Assembly (NCBI GenBank): GCA_900466945.1
Contig: UBNV01000023.1
Location: 62,001-126,000, forward strand
Reading direction: 5' to 3'
Length of the DNA stretch: 64,000 bases
Source of the DNA: Hyphomicrobiales bacterium
GTDB taxonomy: Bacteria > Pseudomonadota > Alphaproteobacteria > Rhizobiales > Rhizobiaceae
The translations under genes and the position numbers were made by a program. The notes under the pieces were generated by a model that worked only from the letters and a program-made list of their open reading frames with translations, had not been told where the DNA came from and searched no databases. Shown in pieces: positions 25,383-35,822 of this stretch (its first letter is position 1; every line of letters starts with the position of its first letter).

Positions 25383-28313
25383 ATGCTCGAAAAGACCTAT
25401 GATTCAGCCGCCGTCGAACCGAAAATCGCGAAAGCCTGGGAAGAGGCGGACGCCTTCCGGGCCGGTGCCAACGCGAAACCGGGCGAGGACACCTTCACCA
25501 TCGTGATCCCGCCGCCGAACGTGACCGGTTCGCTGCACATGGGTCATGCGCTGAACAACACGCTGCAGGACATCATGGTTCGCTTTGAGCGCATGCGCGG
25601 CAAGGACGTGCTGTGGCAGCCGGGCATGGACCATGCCGGCATTGCGACCCAGATGGTCGTCGAGCGCAAGCTCGCCGAAAACGGCCAGAACCTCTCGCGC
25701 CGTGACATGGGCCGCGAGGCCTTCATCGAGAAGGTCTGGGAGTGGAAGGAAGAATCGGGTGGCCTGATCTTCAACCAGCTGAAGCGCCTCGGCGCCTCCT
25801 GCGACTGGTCGCGCGAACGCTTCACCATGGACGAGGGCCTGTCCCAAGCCGTCCTCGAAGTCTTCGTCACGCTCTACAAGGAAGGCCTGATCTATCGCGG
25901 CAAGCGGCTGGTCAACTGGGATCCGAAGTTCGAAACGGCGATTTCCGATCTCGAGGTCGAGAACAAGGAAGTTGAAGGCCATATGTGGCACTTCAAGTAC
26001 CCGCTCGCCGGTGGTCAGACCTATACCTATGTCGAGAAGGACGAGGACGGCAACGTCATCTTCCAGGAAGAGCGCGACTACATCTCGATTGCGACCACGC
26101 GTCCTGAGACAATGCTCGGCGACGGCGCCGTTGCCGTCCATCCCTCGGACGAGCGTTATGCCGCAATCGTTGGCAAGCTCTGCGAGATCCCGGTTGGACC
26201 CAAGGAGCATCGCCGCCTGATCCCGATCATCACCGACGAATATCCGGATCCGAAATTCGGCTCAGGCGCCGTCAAGATCACCGGTGCGCACGACTTCAAC
26301 GACTACCAGGTCGCGCGCCGCAACAAGATCCCGCTTTATCGCCTGATGGATACCCAGGCCAAGATGCGTGACGACGGCGAGGACTATGCCGTCTACGCAG
26401 CACGGGCGCTTGAGATTGCCAAGTCCGGCCATCTGCCCAACGAGGCAGAGGTCGACGACATCAATCTGGTGCCTGAAGAATATCGCGGTCTCGACCGTTA
26501 CGAAGCCCGCAAGCGCATCGTCGACGCGATCAATGCCGAAGGCCTCGCGGTCACGGTGAAGGACGCCGAAGGGAATGATGTGCCCTTCGTCGAGAACAAG
26601 AAGATCATGCAGCCCTTCGGCGACCGCTCCGGCGTCGTCATCGAGCCCATGCTGACCGACCAGTGGTTTGCTGACGCCAAGACGCTGGCCGAGCCGGCGA
26701 TTGCTTCCGTTCGCGAAGGCCGCACCAATTTCGTCCCGAAAAACTGGGAAAAGACCTACTTCGAGTGGATGGAGAACATCGAGCCCTGGTGCATTTCCCG
26801 CCAGCTCTGGTGGGGTCACCAGATCCCCGCCTGGTATGGTCCTGACGGCCAGGTCTTTGTTGAGAAGACCGAGGAAGAGGCGCTGCATTCGGCGATCCAG
26901 CACTACATCGCCCATGAAGGTCCGTGGAAGGCCTGGGTCGAGGAGAAGCTGGAAAACTTTCAGCCCGGCGAAATCCTGACCCGCGATGAGGACGTGCTCG
27001 ACACCTGGTTCTCGTCGGCGCTTTGGCCCTTCTCGACGCTCGGCTGGCCGGATAATACGCCGGAACTGGCGAAGTACTACCAGACCGACGTGCTCGTCAC
27101 CGGCTTCGACATCATCTTCTTCTGGGTCGCCCGGATGATGATGATGGGCCTGCATTTCATGAAGGACGAGGACGGCAATCCGGTCGAACCCTTCCACACG
27201 GTCTATGTGCATGCGCTGGTGCGCGACAAGGCCGGCCAGAAGATGTCGAAGTCGAAGGGCAACGTCATCGACCCGCTCGACCTGATCGACGAATATGGTG
27301 CGGACGCGCTGCGCTTCACGCTCGCCATTATGGCCGCCCAGGGCCGTGACGTGAAGCTCGACCCGGCCCGCATCGCCGGCTACCGCAACTTCGGCACCAA
27401 GCTGTGGAACGCGACCCGCTTTGCCGAGATGAACGGCGTGAAGGCCGATCCGAGCTTCCTGCCGGAAACGACGTCGCTTGCCATCAACCGCTGGATCCTG
27501 ACCGAACTGGCGCGCACCGAACGGGAAGTGACCGAGGCGATCGAAAGCTACCGCTTCAATGATGCTGCCGGCAGCCTCTACCGCTTCGTCTGGAACCAGT
27601 TCTGCGATTGGTATCTGGAGCTCCTCAAGCCCGTCTTCATGGGCGAGGATGAAGCGGCCAAAAAGGAAGCGCAGGCCTGCGCGGCCTATGTACTGGAACA
27701 GATCTACAAGCTCATGCATCCCTTCATGCCCTTCATGACCGAAGAGCTCTGGACGCATACGGCAGGCGAGGGCGCATCCCGCGACACTCTGCTCTGCCAT
27801 GCCGACTGGCCCACACCGGAGTTTTCGGATGAGAACTCGGCCGCCGACATCAACTGGCTGATCGACCTCGTCACCGGCATTCGCTCGGCACGTTCCGAGA
27901 TGAATGTCCCGCCGGGCGCCACGGCTCCACTCGTCGTCGTCGGCGCGAATGGCGTGACCCAGGAACGACTGCTCCGGCATGAAGCCTCGATCAAGCGGCT
28001 TGCACGCGTCGAGATGATCAGCGTGGCAGACGTCGCGCCGAAAGGGGCGGCCCAGATCGTCATCGGCGAGGCGACGGCCTGCCTGCCGCTCGGCGCCCTG
28101 ATCGACCTCAATGGGGAAAAGGCCCGTATCGAAAAGGCGATCGCCAAGGTCGACCAGGAAATGGCCCGCATTGCCGGCAAGCTGAACAATGAAAAGTTCG
28201 TTGCCAATGCCAATCCCGAGGTGGTCGCGGCCGAACGCGAGCGCTACGCGGAGCTGGAAGTGCAGAAGGCAAGCCTCGAGACTGCCCTGAAGCGGGTTCT
28301 TGAAGCCGGTTGA
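25383..28313 (+). CDS. valS: Valine--tRNA ligase
   Basis: Charges tRNA-Val with valine and edits mischarged threonine. It has 976 residues and is complete, with the catalytic class I motifs HMGH (52-55) and KMSKS (620-624). The anticodon-binding domain is followed by the C-terminal coiled coil typical of ValS (repeats of charged residues, 'EKARIEKAIAKVDQEMARIAGKL'). The start at 25383 gives the usual N-terminus 'LEKTYDSAAVEPKI'. It is transcribed alone between two terminators. Confidence 0.97.
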   Translation: MLEKTYDSAAVEPKIAKAWEEADAFRAGANAKPGEDTFTIVIPPPNVTGSLHMGHALNNTLQDIMVRFERMRGKDVLWQPGMDHAGIATQMVVERKLAENGQNLSRRDMGREAFIEKVWEWKEESGGLIFNQLKRLGASCDWSRERFTMDEGLSQAVLEVFVTLYKEGLIYRGKRLVNWDPKFETAISDLEVENKEVEGHMWHFKYPLAGGQTYTYVEKDEDGNVIFQEERDYISIATTRPETMLGDGAVAVHPSDERYAAIVGKLCEIPVGPKEHRRLIPIITDEYPDPKFGSGAVKITGAHDFNDYQVARRNKIPLYRLMDTQAKMRDDGEDYAVYAARALEIAKSGHLPNEAEVDDINLVPEEYRGLDRYEARKRIVDAINAEGLAVTVKDAEGNDVPFVENKKIMQPFGDRSGVVIEPMLTDQWFADAKTLAEPAIASVREGRTNFVPKNWEKTYFEWMENIEPWCISRQLWWGHQIPAWYGPDGQVFVEKTEEEALHSAIQHYIAHEGPWKAWVEEKLENFQPGEILTRDEDVLDTWFSSALWPFSTLGWPDNTPELAKYYQTDVLVTGFDIIFFWVARMMMMGLHFMKDEDGNPVEPFHTVYVHALVRDKAGQKMSKSKGNVIDPLDLIDEYGADALRFTLAIMAAQGRDVKLDPARIAGYRNFGTKLWNATRFAEMNGVKADPSFLPETTSLAINRWILTELARTEREVTEAIESYRFNDAAGSLYRFVWNQFCDWYLELLKPVFMGEDEAAKKEAQACAAYVLEQIYKLMHPFMPFMTEELWTHTAGEGASRDTLLCHADWPTPEFSDENSAADINWLIDLVTGIRSARSEMNVPPGATAPLVVVGANGVTQERLLRHEASIKRLARVEMISVADVAPKGAAQIVIGEATACLPLGALIDLNGEKARIEKAIAKVDQEMARIAGKLNNEKFVANANPEVVAAERERYAELEVQKASLETALKRVLEAG

Positions 28314-28342
28314 TCGGCATCAGGCTGGGAATGAAATTCTAA

Positions 28343-28368
28343 GGGCCGGATCTCAGATCCGGCCTTTT
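28343..28368 (+). terminator. Rho-independent terminator of valS
   Basis: A 10-bp stem (28344-28353 with 28355-28364) with almost no loop is followed by TTTTGCG. It lies 30 bases after the valS stop codon. Confidence 0.8.
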
Positions 28369-28750
28369 GCGTTTGTGCCAAAATGGCGCGCCTCCGAGAG
28401 CCAAATGCTGCGCTGCCCAACGATTCTCCATGATTTGGTGATCATGTGGCGTTCATTTCCGATTATCGCAAATGCAACTGCCTTATTTTTGCTCTCTGCA
28501 AGGACAGGTCCGCCTGTGGCGAACTGGCAACGCTATGGCACGATAGTGGAATAAATATACTGTATTCTGCGGTTTTTGCTGCTCCGAGTGGAAAAATTAT
28601 CCGTTTGAAATGCTGTTTTACGTGCGCGTCAAAAACGTTACGTAAAAATTTCGGCAATGGAACAAAGCTGTGACAACGATCACCCGATTGTCATTCCGTC
28701 GCACATGTCTACTATCGCAAATCACAGTTTTGCCGGAATTGGGGAGAGAC
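28369..28750. promoter_or_regulatory. 382-bp regulatory gap upstream of the FadL-type gene, with an inverted repeat
   Basis: This stretch holds no convincing gene and is clearly richer in A+T than its surroundings. At 28616-28647 it contains an inverted repeat, TTTTACGT and ACGTAAAA, separated by 16 bases, about 100 bp before the porin start. That is a plausible operator. The rest shows only short AT-rich promoter-like runs such as AATAAATATACTGTAT near 28550-28566. Confidence 0.45.
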
Positions 28751-29974
28751 ATGGCGAACCACTTGATGAAGACCACCGCCCTCGGGCTGATCGCAGCATG
28801 CGCATTCGTGGGAGGCGCGCAGGCAGGCGGTTTCGCCCGTGGTGAGGCCGATACGGACATTCTTTATGAGGATGGGACGATAGCGGGCCGCGGTGGCGTT
28901 ATCTATGTAATGCCAGATCGGGCGTTTGATACTGTCAACGGGACCTCGTCATCCGACGACGCATACAGCGACAACTATGCAATTCCGTCGTTTGCTGCAA
29001 AATTCCGCGTCTCCGAGAACTTCTCTTGTGCGATTACGTACACGGAGCCTTTTGGAGCATCGTCTTCCTATGGTGACGATGCGCAAAATGCGGACAGAGG
29101 TGCCGATGTCGCTGCTGCATTGACTGCTCCTCCAGGTTTTGGGCAACTGCCACTGGTGATTGGCGGCAATGCCGTGATCGAGTCCGGCTTCGATACGACG
29201 GAACTGGGTGGTACTTGTGCGGTTAACTTCAACGTCGGCCCAGGACAGCTCCACTTCCTTGGCGGTGGGTTCTCTCAGTCTTTTGATTACACCGAAGTGA
29301 AAGACTACGGCACGTTGAATCTCGACGAATCCAGTGCTTTTGGATACCGCCTAGGGGCCGCATATGAGATCAAGGAATACGCCCTCAGAGCAGAGGTAAT
29401 GTATCGCTCCGCCGTGGATCACAACGCTGAAGGCTCGTTTTTCTCCGGCGCGCCGCTGGTGAACATCGGTATACCTCTCGGTTCGGAATACGACGCGAGC
29501 GGCACGGGAACTCTCCCGCAATCACTTGAGTTCAGCCTGCAGAGCGGTATCGCTCCGGGCTGGCTCGCCTTCGCCTCCGTTAAGTGGACCGATTGGAGTG
29601 TTCTTCAGACCCTGAACTACACCATTGAAGGGCTGGCATTCGGCGCGGACGTAGATCAGCAGAAGAACTTCTTCTGGCGTGACGGCTGGACCATCACCGG
29701 TGGTGTCGGCCACCAGATCACCGAAAAAGTGTCCGGTGCGCTCAGCCTGACATGGGATCGGGGCGTCGGTACGGGTGCGGACATCTTCTCTGACACCTGG
29801 ACGCTCGGTGCAGGCGCTCAGATCAAGCACGGCCCGGGCGTACTGCGCATCGGCGCCGCCGCCTCCTACCTGACCTCAGGCGAGCAGTCGGTCGCTGATG
29901 GCGCAGACTTCGATGCCACGGCCGATGGCGACTGGGCATATGCACTCAGCGCCAACTACCGCATCTCCTTCTGA
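28751..29974 (+). CDS. Outer-membrane transport protein, OmpP1/FadL family
   Basis: A 407-residue outer-membrane beta-barrel with a signal peptide (cut near GAQA, residue 25) and the alternating hydrophobic strands and C-terminal phenylalanine (YRISF) of a barrel protein. It fits the FadL family, which takes up long-chain fatty acids or other hydrophobic compounds. The start at 28751 follows GGGGAGAG. It is alone in its transcription unit, with a long AT-rich promoter region upstream and a strong terminator after. The substrate is not known. Confidence 0.85.
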   Translation: MANHLMKTTALGLIAACAFVGGAQAGGFARGEADTDILYEDGTIAGRGGVIYVMPDRAFDTVNGTSSSDDAYSDNYAIPSFAAKFRVSENFSCAITYTEPFGASSSYGDDAQNADRGADVAAALTAPPGFGQLPLVIGGNAVIESGFDTTELGGTCAVNFNVGPGQLHFLGGGFSQSFDYTEVKDYGTLNLDESSAFGYRLGAAYEIKEYALRAEVMYRSAVDHNAEGSFFSGAPLVNIGIPLGSEYDASGTGTLPQSLEFSLQSGIAPGWLAFASVKWTDWSVLQTLNYTIEGLAFGADVDQQKNFFWRDGWTITGGVGHQITEKVSGALSLTWDRGVGTGADIFSDTWTLGAGAQIKHGPGVLRIGAAASYLTSGEQSVADGADFDATADGDWAYALSANYRISF

Positions 29975-29996
29975 GCCAGAGCAGCGCAGCAAGATC

Positions 29997-30028
29997 AGAA
30001 GCCCGGCTCGTCCGGGCTTCTTTCGTTT
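29997..30028 (+). terminator. Rho-independent terminator of the FadL-type gene
   Basis: A 10-bp stem (29997-30006 with 30012-30021) is followed by TTCGTTT. It lies about 20 bases after the stop codon. Confidence 0.8.
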
Positions 30029-30031
30029 CTA

Positions 30032-30519
30032 GCCGCCACCTCTATTTCAGCTTTCCGGAATGTGATGATTTTGCAACAGCGCATCTATCCTTGATCGGCC
30101 GCCGCGGCTGTGCCGAATTTGTCCATTTCCCGCCACAAACGAAGAGCACCGGTGTCAGCAAGGAACGGCGGGGGCTGTTTCCGGTGGTGGCGTTAAGAGT
30201 TCAACATGAGCCTCTGGGGCGAAAAATCGGTGCTGATAGCAATGACTTCGACTGCTTTTGGGGAGCGGTCGGCCTGTCTGGCGGACGAAATAAAGAGGGC
30301 GCGATCGATCGCCCCGGTCTTGCCGGAAATCCGGTCTAGTCTCCAGGTCATGCAGACGAGAACAATATTGAAGAGTGACGGCAAGTCGGCCGACAAGGTT
30401 GGACATGAACCGTCTATTCACCGCTGTGGTGTAATCTCGAAGTCGGGCGCAGTCGAACCGGCCGCAAATGCGGGGCGGTGCTTCTGATGTCCATCATGTC
30501 TTGGAAATTGTGCGGACCC
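30032..30519. promoter_or_regulatory. 488-bp region upstream of exoR
   Basis: I see no supportable gene here; short open frames on both strands lack ribosome sites and family features. The region must carry the exoR promoter. In Sinorhizobium exoR is activated by phosphorylated ChvI in a feedback loop, so a ChvI site is expected, but I cannot place it by eye. Confidence 0.4.
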
Positions 30520-31311
30520 ATGCGTCTAGGTGACTGGAAATCTTCCGTGGTGCTTGTGACGGCAGCCTTGTTGCTGTCCGGCGGCCCATCTGCCCGTGCC
30601 TTTGACATAAATGGCGGCGTCAGCAAAGAGTCCGGACCTTTCGATCTCTTCAAGTTCGGCTTCAATGCCTACAAGAAGGGCCAGAAGGAAGAGGCGGTCG
30701 AGGCCTATCGCTACGCTGCCGAGAAGGGCCATACGGGCTCGCGCTGGGCGCTTGCCAATATGTATGAAGCCGGCGACGGCGTTGTCGAGAACGATTTCGA
30801 AGCCTTCAAGATCTACGCCGAGATTGCAAATCAGGGCGTCGAGCCCGGTTCGGCCGATACCGGTTTCTTCGTCAACGCGCTTCTGTCGCTTGCCCGCTAC
30901 TACCGCCAGGGCATTCCCGACAGTCCCGTGAAGGCGGACCTTGCCCAGGCACGACAGATCTATTTCCAGGTCGCCTCTACTTTTGGCGTGCCAGAAGCCC
31001 AGTTCCAGCTGGCGCGCATGATCCTCGCCGGCGAGGGCGGCGGGGTGAATGTCCAGCAGGCGAAGAAATGGCTCAACATGGCGCGCAAGAGCGGCCATGC
31101 CGGCGCCATGTCGATCTTTGGCAACGTGCTGTTCGAAGAAGGCCAGACGGTCCGTGGGCTCGCCTTCCTGACGGCGGCGCTGGAGCGCTGCAGTCAGAAG
31201 GATTGTCCGTGGATGCAGGATCTGCAGGAGCGAGCCTTCTCGCTTGCGACCGAGGACGATCGCCGCGTGGCGGTGGCGCTTGCACCGCAGGTCTACGAAC
31301 AGGGCGACTGA
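30520..31311 (+). CDS. exoR: Exopolysaccharide regulator ExoR
   Basis: A 263-residue periplasmic regulator with a signal peptide (cut near SARA, about residue 24) and Sel1-like repeats ('AAEKGHTGSRWALANMYEAGDGVVEND' is one). In rhizobia ExoR binds and restrains the ExoS sensor kinase; its proteolysis frees ExoS-ChvI and switches on succinoglycan while lowering motility. The length is close to known ExoR proteins. The start at 30520 is chosen because it gives a clean signal peptide; in-frame starts at 30478 (GTG), 30487 and 30496 are possible. It is followed by a terminator and convergent xthA. Confidence 0.93.
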   Translation: MRLGDWKSSVVLVTAALLLSGGPSARAFDINGGVSKESGPFDLFKFGFNAYKKGQKEEAVEAYRYAAEKGHTGSRWALANMYEAGDGVVENDFEAFKIYAEIANQGVEPGSADTGFFVNALLSLARYYRQGIPDSPVKADLAQARQIYFQVASTFGVPEAQFQLARMILAGEGGGVNVQQAKKWLNMARKSGHAGAMSIFGNVLFEEGQTVRGLAFLTAALERCSQKDCPWMQDLQERAFSLATEDDRRVAVALAPQVYEQGD

Positions 31312-31344
31312 GGCCGCAAATCTCGAACCTTGCTGCAAACACCG

Positions 31345-31374
31345 AAATGGGCGCATCAGCGCCCATTTGTTTGT
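31345..31374 (+). terminator. Rho-independent terminator of exoR
   Basis: A perfect 10-bp stem (31345-31354 with 31359-31368) with an ATCA loop is followed by GTTTGT. It lies between convergent exoR and xthA. Confidence 0.75.
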
Positions 31375-31397
31375 CTGTTTGCTAAAGGCTTTGAAAA

Positions 31398-32183
31398 TCA
31401 GAAGGCGAAGTGGCCGACAACTGGAACATGGTCTGACGGTTTTTCCCAGGCCCGCACATGTTTCTCGATCGCCGTCGAACGCAGCCGGTCAGACGCTTCC
31501 GGCGACAGCATCAGGTGGTCGATGCGGATGCCATTGTTCTTTTGCCAGGCACCGGCCTGGTAATCCCAGAAGGAGAAAAGTGGCGTTTCGTCACTGGTGG
31601 CGCGAACGGCGTCGACGAAGCCGAGGTTTTCCAGGCGTCGAAAGGCGGCACGCGTCTGCGGCAGGAAGAGCGCGTCGGTAATCCACTGGCTCGCGTCCTT
31701 CGCATCATGCGGTTCCGGAATGACATTGTAATCGCCGGCGAGGATCAGCGGCTCCTCGAGCGCCATGCGATCCCGGGCGAAGGCTTCGAGCCTTTCCATC
31801 CAGGCGAGCTTATAAGGATATTTGACCGGATCATCGGCCGGATTGCCGTTCGGCAGATAGAGCGAGCAGACACGCACCACGCCGCCTTCGACGGAAAACA
31901 CGCCCTCGATGAAGCGGGCCTGTTCGTCTGTATCGTCACCGGGCAGGCCGCGGTTCACTTCATCCGGCTTCATCTTCGAGAGGAGCGCGACGCCGTTGAA
32001 ACCCTTCTGGCCGTGGGTCTCGACATGATAGCCGAGGGCCTCGATCTCACCGCGTGGAAAGCCTTCGTCGACAGATTTGATTTCCTGCAGGCAGGCGATG
32101 TCGGGATCGCTGTCCTTCAGCCACTGGCACAGGTTCTCGATGCGCGCCTTGACGCCGTTGATGTTCCAGGTGGCAATTTTCAT
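31398..32183 (-). CDS. xthA: Exodeoxyribonuclease III
   Basis: A 261-residue AP endonuclease/3'-5' exonuclease that repairs abasic sites. The family signatures are clear: 'MKIATWNINGVKAR' at the start, 'CLQEIK' with the catalytic glutamate near 34, 'GDYNVIP' near 150 and 'RIDHLMLS...SDHVPV' at the end. It begins 7 bp after the erpA stop codon and is co-transcribed with it, so a repair enzyme sharing a message with an iron-sulfur protein is the likely layout. Confidence 0.96.
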   Translation of the reverse strand: MKIATWNINGVKARIENLCQWLKDSDPDIACLQEIKSVDEGFPRGEIEALGYHVETHGQKGFNGVALLSKMKPDEVNRGLPGDDTDEQARFIEGVFSVEGGVVRVCSLYLPNGNPADDPVKYPYKLAWMERLEAFARDRMALEEPLILAGDYNVIPEPHDAKDASQWITDALFLPQTRAAFRRLENLGFVDAVRATSDETPLFSFWDYQAGAWQKNNGIRIDHLMLSPEASDRLRSTAIEKHVRAWEKPSDHVPVVGHFAF

Positions 32184-32190
32184 GCGTCAC

Positions 32191-32523
32191 TCACACGGAG
32201 AAGCTGGTGCCGCAGCCGCAGCTCGCCACCGCATTGGGGTTCTTGATCTGGAAGGACTGGCCGAGCAGGTTGTCGACGAAGTCGATCTCCGAACCTGCCA
32301 TGTAGATCAGCGACATCGGATCGATGAGGACGGTCGCGCCGTCACGGCTGATCACGATGTCGTCGCCTGCCGGTTGGCCGTCGAGGTCGAACTTGTAGGA
32401 AAAGCCTGAACAGCCGCCGCCTTCGACGGAGACGCGCAGCGCCTGCTTCTCGGCATCGGTGGCGACGATCGCTGCGATTCGCTTCGCAGCGGCCTCGGAA
32501 AGGGTGACGGTCTCGGTGCTCAT
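32191..32523 (-). CDS. erpA: Iron-sulfur cluster insertion protein
   Basis: A 110-residue A-type carrier that hands [Fe-S] clusters to target enzymes. The three invariant cysteines are present: C38 (GGCSGF), C102 and C104 (SCGCG). The start at 32523 follows AGGAGG. It lies divergent from dgt and in operon with xthA. ErpA and IscA/SufA are close; the 110-residue length and single HesB domain fit either, so the name ErpA is the best guess. Confidence 0.92.
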   Translation of the reverse strand: MSTETVTLSEAAAKRIAAIVATDAEKQALRVSVEGGGCSGFSYKFDLDGQPAGDDIVISRDGATVLIDPMSLIYMAGSEIDFVDNLLGQSFQIKNPNAVASCGCGTSFSV

Positions 32524-32719
32524 TTGGCCTCCTGCCGGGTTCAAGGCCCGGTGAAAACGGTCGTTTCTTCGCAAATCACCGCATTGTCACGCAATTGCGC
32601 GATTTTTGACAGGGCGGCGCGGCCCGAAACCGCTTCGGAACCCGCATCGCCTTGCGGCTTTGTCCGCTATAGGTATGAAGGCACAAGAGTTGCGTCAATG
32701 GGGAGCAAGCGGCACAGGC

Positions 32720-33937
32720 ATGACGATCGATCAATCAGCACTGGGTTTTGGCACCGGCGAGCGGGCGGTTTTCGCCACCAATCCCTGGAAGAGCCGCGGC
32801 CGCCTCTTTGCCGAGGGCGGCAGCCTCACGCGTTCCGAATTCCAGCGCGACCGCGACCGCATCGTCCACACGACCGCCTTTCGCCGCCTCAAGCACAAGA
32901 CCCAGGTCTTTATCGGCCCGGATGGTGACCATTATCGCACCCGTCTCACCCATACGATCGAGGTGGCGCAGATTGCCCGCGCGCTGGCGCGTGCCTTGAA
33001 GCTCGACGAGGATCTCGCGGAAGGCGTGGCCCTGGTGCACGACTTCGGCCACACGCCGTTTGGTCATACGGGTGAAGATGCGTTGCACGAAGTGCTCACG
33101 CCCTATGGCGGCTTCGACCACAATGCCCAGTCGCTGCGTATCGTGACCAAGCTCGAACGGCGTTATGCCGATTTCGACGGATTGAACCTGACCTGGGAGG
33201 CGCTCGAAGGTCTTGTGAAGCATAATGGACCTCTGAAAACCAAGGACGGGCAGGGGACGCGTGGACCCGTTCCACAGCCGATCCTCGATTATTGCGAGAT
33301 CCATGATCTGGAACTGGCGAGCTTTGCCGGGCTCGAGGCTCAGGTCGCGGCCATTGCCGATGACATCGCTTACAACACGCATGACATCGATGACGGCTTG
33401 CGTTCCGGTTACCTCACCTTCGAGATGCTGGAAGACGTACCCTTCCTCGCCGGGCTGATGAAGGAGGTGCGCGACCGCTATCCGCATCTCGATCCTGACA
33501 GGTTCACCCACGAGATCATGCGCCGGCAGATCACCCGCATGGTCGAAGATGTGATCGGCGTCGCACAGGACCGGCTGAAGCAGGTCGAGCCACACAGTGT
33601 CGAGGATATCAGGGCGGCCTCGATGACGATCGCCACCTTCTCGGACCAGATGGCCGAGACCGACAAGGCGATCAAGAAGCTGCTGTTCAGCCGCATCTAC
33701 CGCCATCCCGATATCATGCGCATCCGTGCCGCTGCCGCAGAGATCGTCACAGACCTCTTCAATGCCTATATGGCCGACCCGAAGCTGATGAAGAGCCACT
33801 TCTGGGTCAACCACATCTCTGGCCTCAACGACGGCCAGAAGGCTCGGCATGTCGGCGACTATCTGGCCGGCATGACGGACACCTACGCGGTGCGCACGCA
33901 TCGGGAGTTGTTTGACCGGACTCCCGAATTGCGATAG
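32720..33937 (+). CDS. dgt: Deoxyguanosinetriphosphate triphosphohydrolase-like protein
   Basis: A 405-residue HD-domain dNTP triphosphohydrolase. HD metal-binding residues are visible: H78 (LTHTIEV), and H107-D108 ([11 protein letters not shown]). The conserved '[22 protein letters not shown]' block opens the domain. Such enzymes hydrolyse dNTPs to nucleosides and triphosphate and help balance the pool. The start at 32720 matches the usual MTID beginning. An upstream ATG at 32675 has no clear ribosome site. It leads a long co-directional run with argS 59 bp downstream. Confidence 0.93.
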   Translation: MTIDQSALGFGTGERAVFATNPWKSRGRLFAEGGSLTRSEFQRDRDRIVHTTAFRRLKHKTQVFIGPDGDHYRTRLTHTIEVAQIARALARALKLDEDLAEGVALVHDFGHTPFGHTGEDALHEVLTPYGGFDHNAQSLRIVTKLERRYADFDGLNLTWEALEGLVKHNGPLKTKDGQGTRGPVPQPILDYCEIHDLELASFAGLEAQVAAIADDIAYNTHDIDDGLRSGYLTFEMLEDVPFLAGLMKEVRDRYPHLDPDRFTHEIMRRQITRMVEDVIGVAQDRLKQVEPHSVEDIRAASMTIATFSDQMAETDKAIKKLLFSRIYRHPDIMRIRAAAAEIVTDLFNAYMADPKLMKSHFWVNHISGLNDGQKARHVGDYLAGMTDTYAVRTHRELFDRTPELR

Positions 33938-33996
33938 GCACCCGACGAAATTCTTAAGGAGTGCCGGTGCGCAGCATCGGCGCTGAGGGACACGCC

Positions 33997-35757
33997 ATGA
34001 ATCTTTTCGCCGATTTCGAAATCCGGATCAAAGCAGCGCTCGACGAAATCGAGGCGGTGCGCGAGAAGCGCGACAGCCTCGACTTCAGCCGCATCGTCGT
34101 TGAGCCGCCGCGCGATGCCAGCCATGGCGATGCCGCAACCAATGCCGCCATGGTGCTGGCCAAGGGCATGGGCATGAACCCGCGGGCTCTGGCCGACCTG
34201 ATCGGCGAGAAGCTGAAGCAGGATCCCGATATCGCAGACGTCGGCGTCGCCGGTCCCGGCTTCATCAACATCCGCCTCTCGGTCGCCTATTGGCAGCGTC
34301 TGCTCGCGATCATGATCCGGGAGGGAACCGATTTCGGTCGTGCGTCCGTCGGTGCCGGCCACAAGGTCAATGTCGAATATGTCTCGGCAAACCCGACCGG
34401 CCCAATGCATGTCGGCCATTGCCGTGGCGCCGTCGTTGGCGATACGCTCGCCAACCTGCTCGGCTTTGCCGGCTACGAGGTGACTAAGGAATACTACATT
34501 AACGACGCCGGCGCGCAGATCGACGTGCTCGCCCGTTCCGCCTTCCTGCGCTACCGCGAGGCACTGGGCGAGGATATCGGCGAGATCCCGGCCGGTCTCT
34601 ATCCAGGCGACTATCTCGTTCCGGTCGGAAAGGCGCTGGCGGACGAATACGGCACCAAGCTCTACGGCATGCCGGAAGAGGACATGCTTGCCATCGTCAA
34701 GGAAAAGGCCATCGACGCGATGATGGCCATGATCCGCGACGATCTGGCCACGCTCAATGTTCATCACGATATCTTCTTCTCCGAGCGCACGCTGCATGCC
34801 AACAACGCCGCGAAGATCCGCACGGCGATCAACGACCTGACCTTCAAGGGTCATGTCTATCGTGGCACGCTGCCGCCGCCGAAGGGCCAGCTTCCGGAAG
34901 ACTGGGAAGACCGCGAGCAGACACTGTTCCGCTCCACAGAAGTGGGTGACGATATCGACCGTCCGCTGATGAAGTCGGATGGCTCCTACACCTATTTTGC
35001 TGCCGACGTCGCCTACTTCAAGGACAAGTTCGATCGCGGCTTCTCGGAGATGATCTACGTGCTCGGCGCCGACCATGGCGGCTACGTGAAGCGGCTCGAA
35101 GCCGTCAACCGCGCGGTCTCCGAAGGCAAGTCGAAGCTGACCGTGCTGCTGTGCCAGCTCGTGAAGCTCTACCGCGACGGCGAGCCGGTGAAGATGTCGA
35201 AGCGCTCGGGCGACTTCGTGACGCTGCGCGAAGTGGTCGAGGAAGTCGGCCGCGATTCGGTGCGCTTCATGATGCTCTACCGGAAGAATTCCGAGCCGCT
35301 CGACTTCGACTTTGCCAAGGTGACGGAGCAGTCGAAGGACAATCCGGTCTTTTACGTGCAATATGCGCACGCCCGCTGCATGTCGATCATGCGCCAGGCG
35401 AAAGAAGCATTCCCGGATCTCGACATTGAGAACCTCGACCTCGCCAGTGCCGTAATGGGACAGATCCAAGACCCTACGGAACTGTCGCTGGTGGCCAAGA
35501 TTGCTGAATATCCAAGGATTATCGAAGCTGCAGCGCTGTCGCAGGAGCCGCATCGTCTTGCATTTTACCTGCATGATCTGGCAAGCTCGCTCCATGCTCA
35601 CTGGAACAAGGGCAAGGATTCGCCCGAATTACGCTTTGTTAACGATAAACATAGAGAATTAACCATCGCCAGGCTTGGGCTGGTGCATGCTGTCGCCTCC
35701 GTGTTGAAGTCGGGACTGGCCATTACTGGCACCGAAGCTCCGGTCGAAATGCGATAG
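33997..35757 (+). CDS. argS: Arginine--tRNA ligase
   Basis: A 586-residue class I synthetase, full length. The HIGH-type motif is HVGH at 138-141 within '[18 protein letters not shown]', and the KMSKS-equivalent '[11 protein letters not shown]' lies near 405. The start at 33997 follows GAGGGA and gives the usual N-terminal domain. It is followed 65 bp later by the SPOR protein, as in other rhizobia. Confidence 0.97.
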   Translation: MNLFADFEIRIKAALDEIEAVREKRDSLDFSRIVVEPPRDASHGDAATNAAMVLAKGMGMNPRALADLIGEKLKQDPDIADVGVAGPGFINIRLSVAYWQRLLAIMIREGTDFGRASVGAGHKVNVEYVSANPTGPMHVGHCRGAVVGDTLANLLGFAGYEVTKEYYINDAGAQIDVLARSAFLRYREALGEDIGEIPAGLYPGDYLVPVGKALADEYGTKLYGMPEEDMLAIVKEKAIDAMMAMIRDDLATLNVHHDIFFSERTLHANNAAKIRTAINDLTFKGHVYRGTLPPPKGQLPEDWEDREQTLFRSTEVGDDIDRPLMKSDGSYTYFAADVAYFKDKFDRGFSEMIYVLGADHGGYVKRLEAVNRAVSEGKSKLTVLLCQLVKLYRDGEPVKMSKRSGDFVTLREVVEEVGRDSVRFMMLYRKNSEPLDFDFAKVTEQSKDNPVFYVQYAHARCMSIMRQAKEAFPDLDIENLDLASAVMGQIQDPTELSLVAKIAEYPRIIEAAALSQEPHRLAFYLHDLASSLHAHWNKGKDSPELRFVNDKHRELTIARLGLVHAVASVLKSGLAITGTEAPVEMR

Positions 35758-35822
35758 TATCGTCACCAATTCCCCACATTGCGCTGGCAGGCGTTGAGTC
35801 GCGTGAGTGAGTGGAACAGGGT

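Noticed and set aside
26262-27980. A 572-codon frame antisense to valS
   Set aside because: It covers essential catalytic regions of valS and has no family features, a typical antisense shadow.
30091-30480. Small open frames upstream of exoR on both strands
   Set aside because: None has a ribosome site, signal, or known motif; the region is better read as the exoR control region.
33883-35601. A 572-codon frame antisense to argS
   Set aside because: It lies opposite argS with no motifs or ribosome site and is explained by codon bias.
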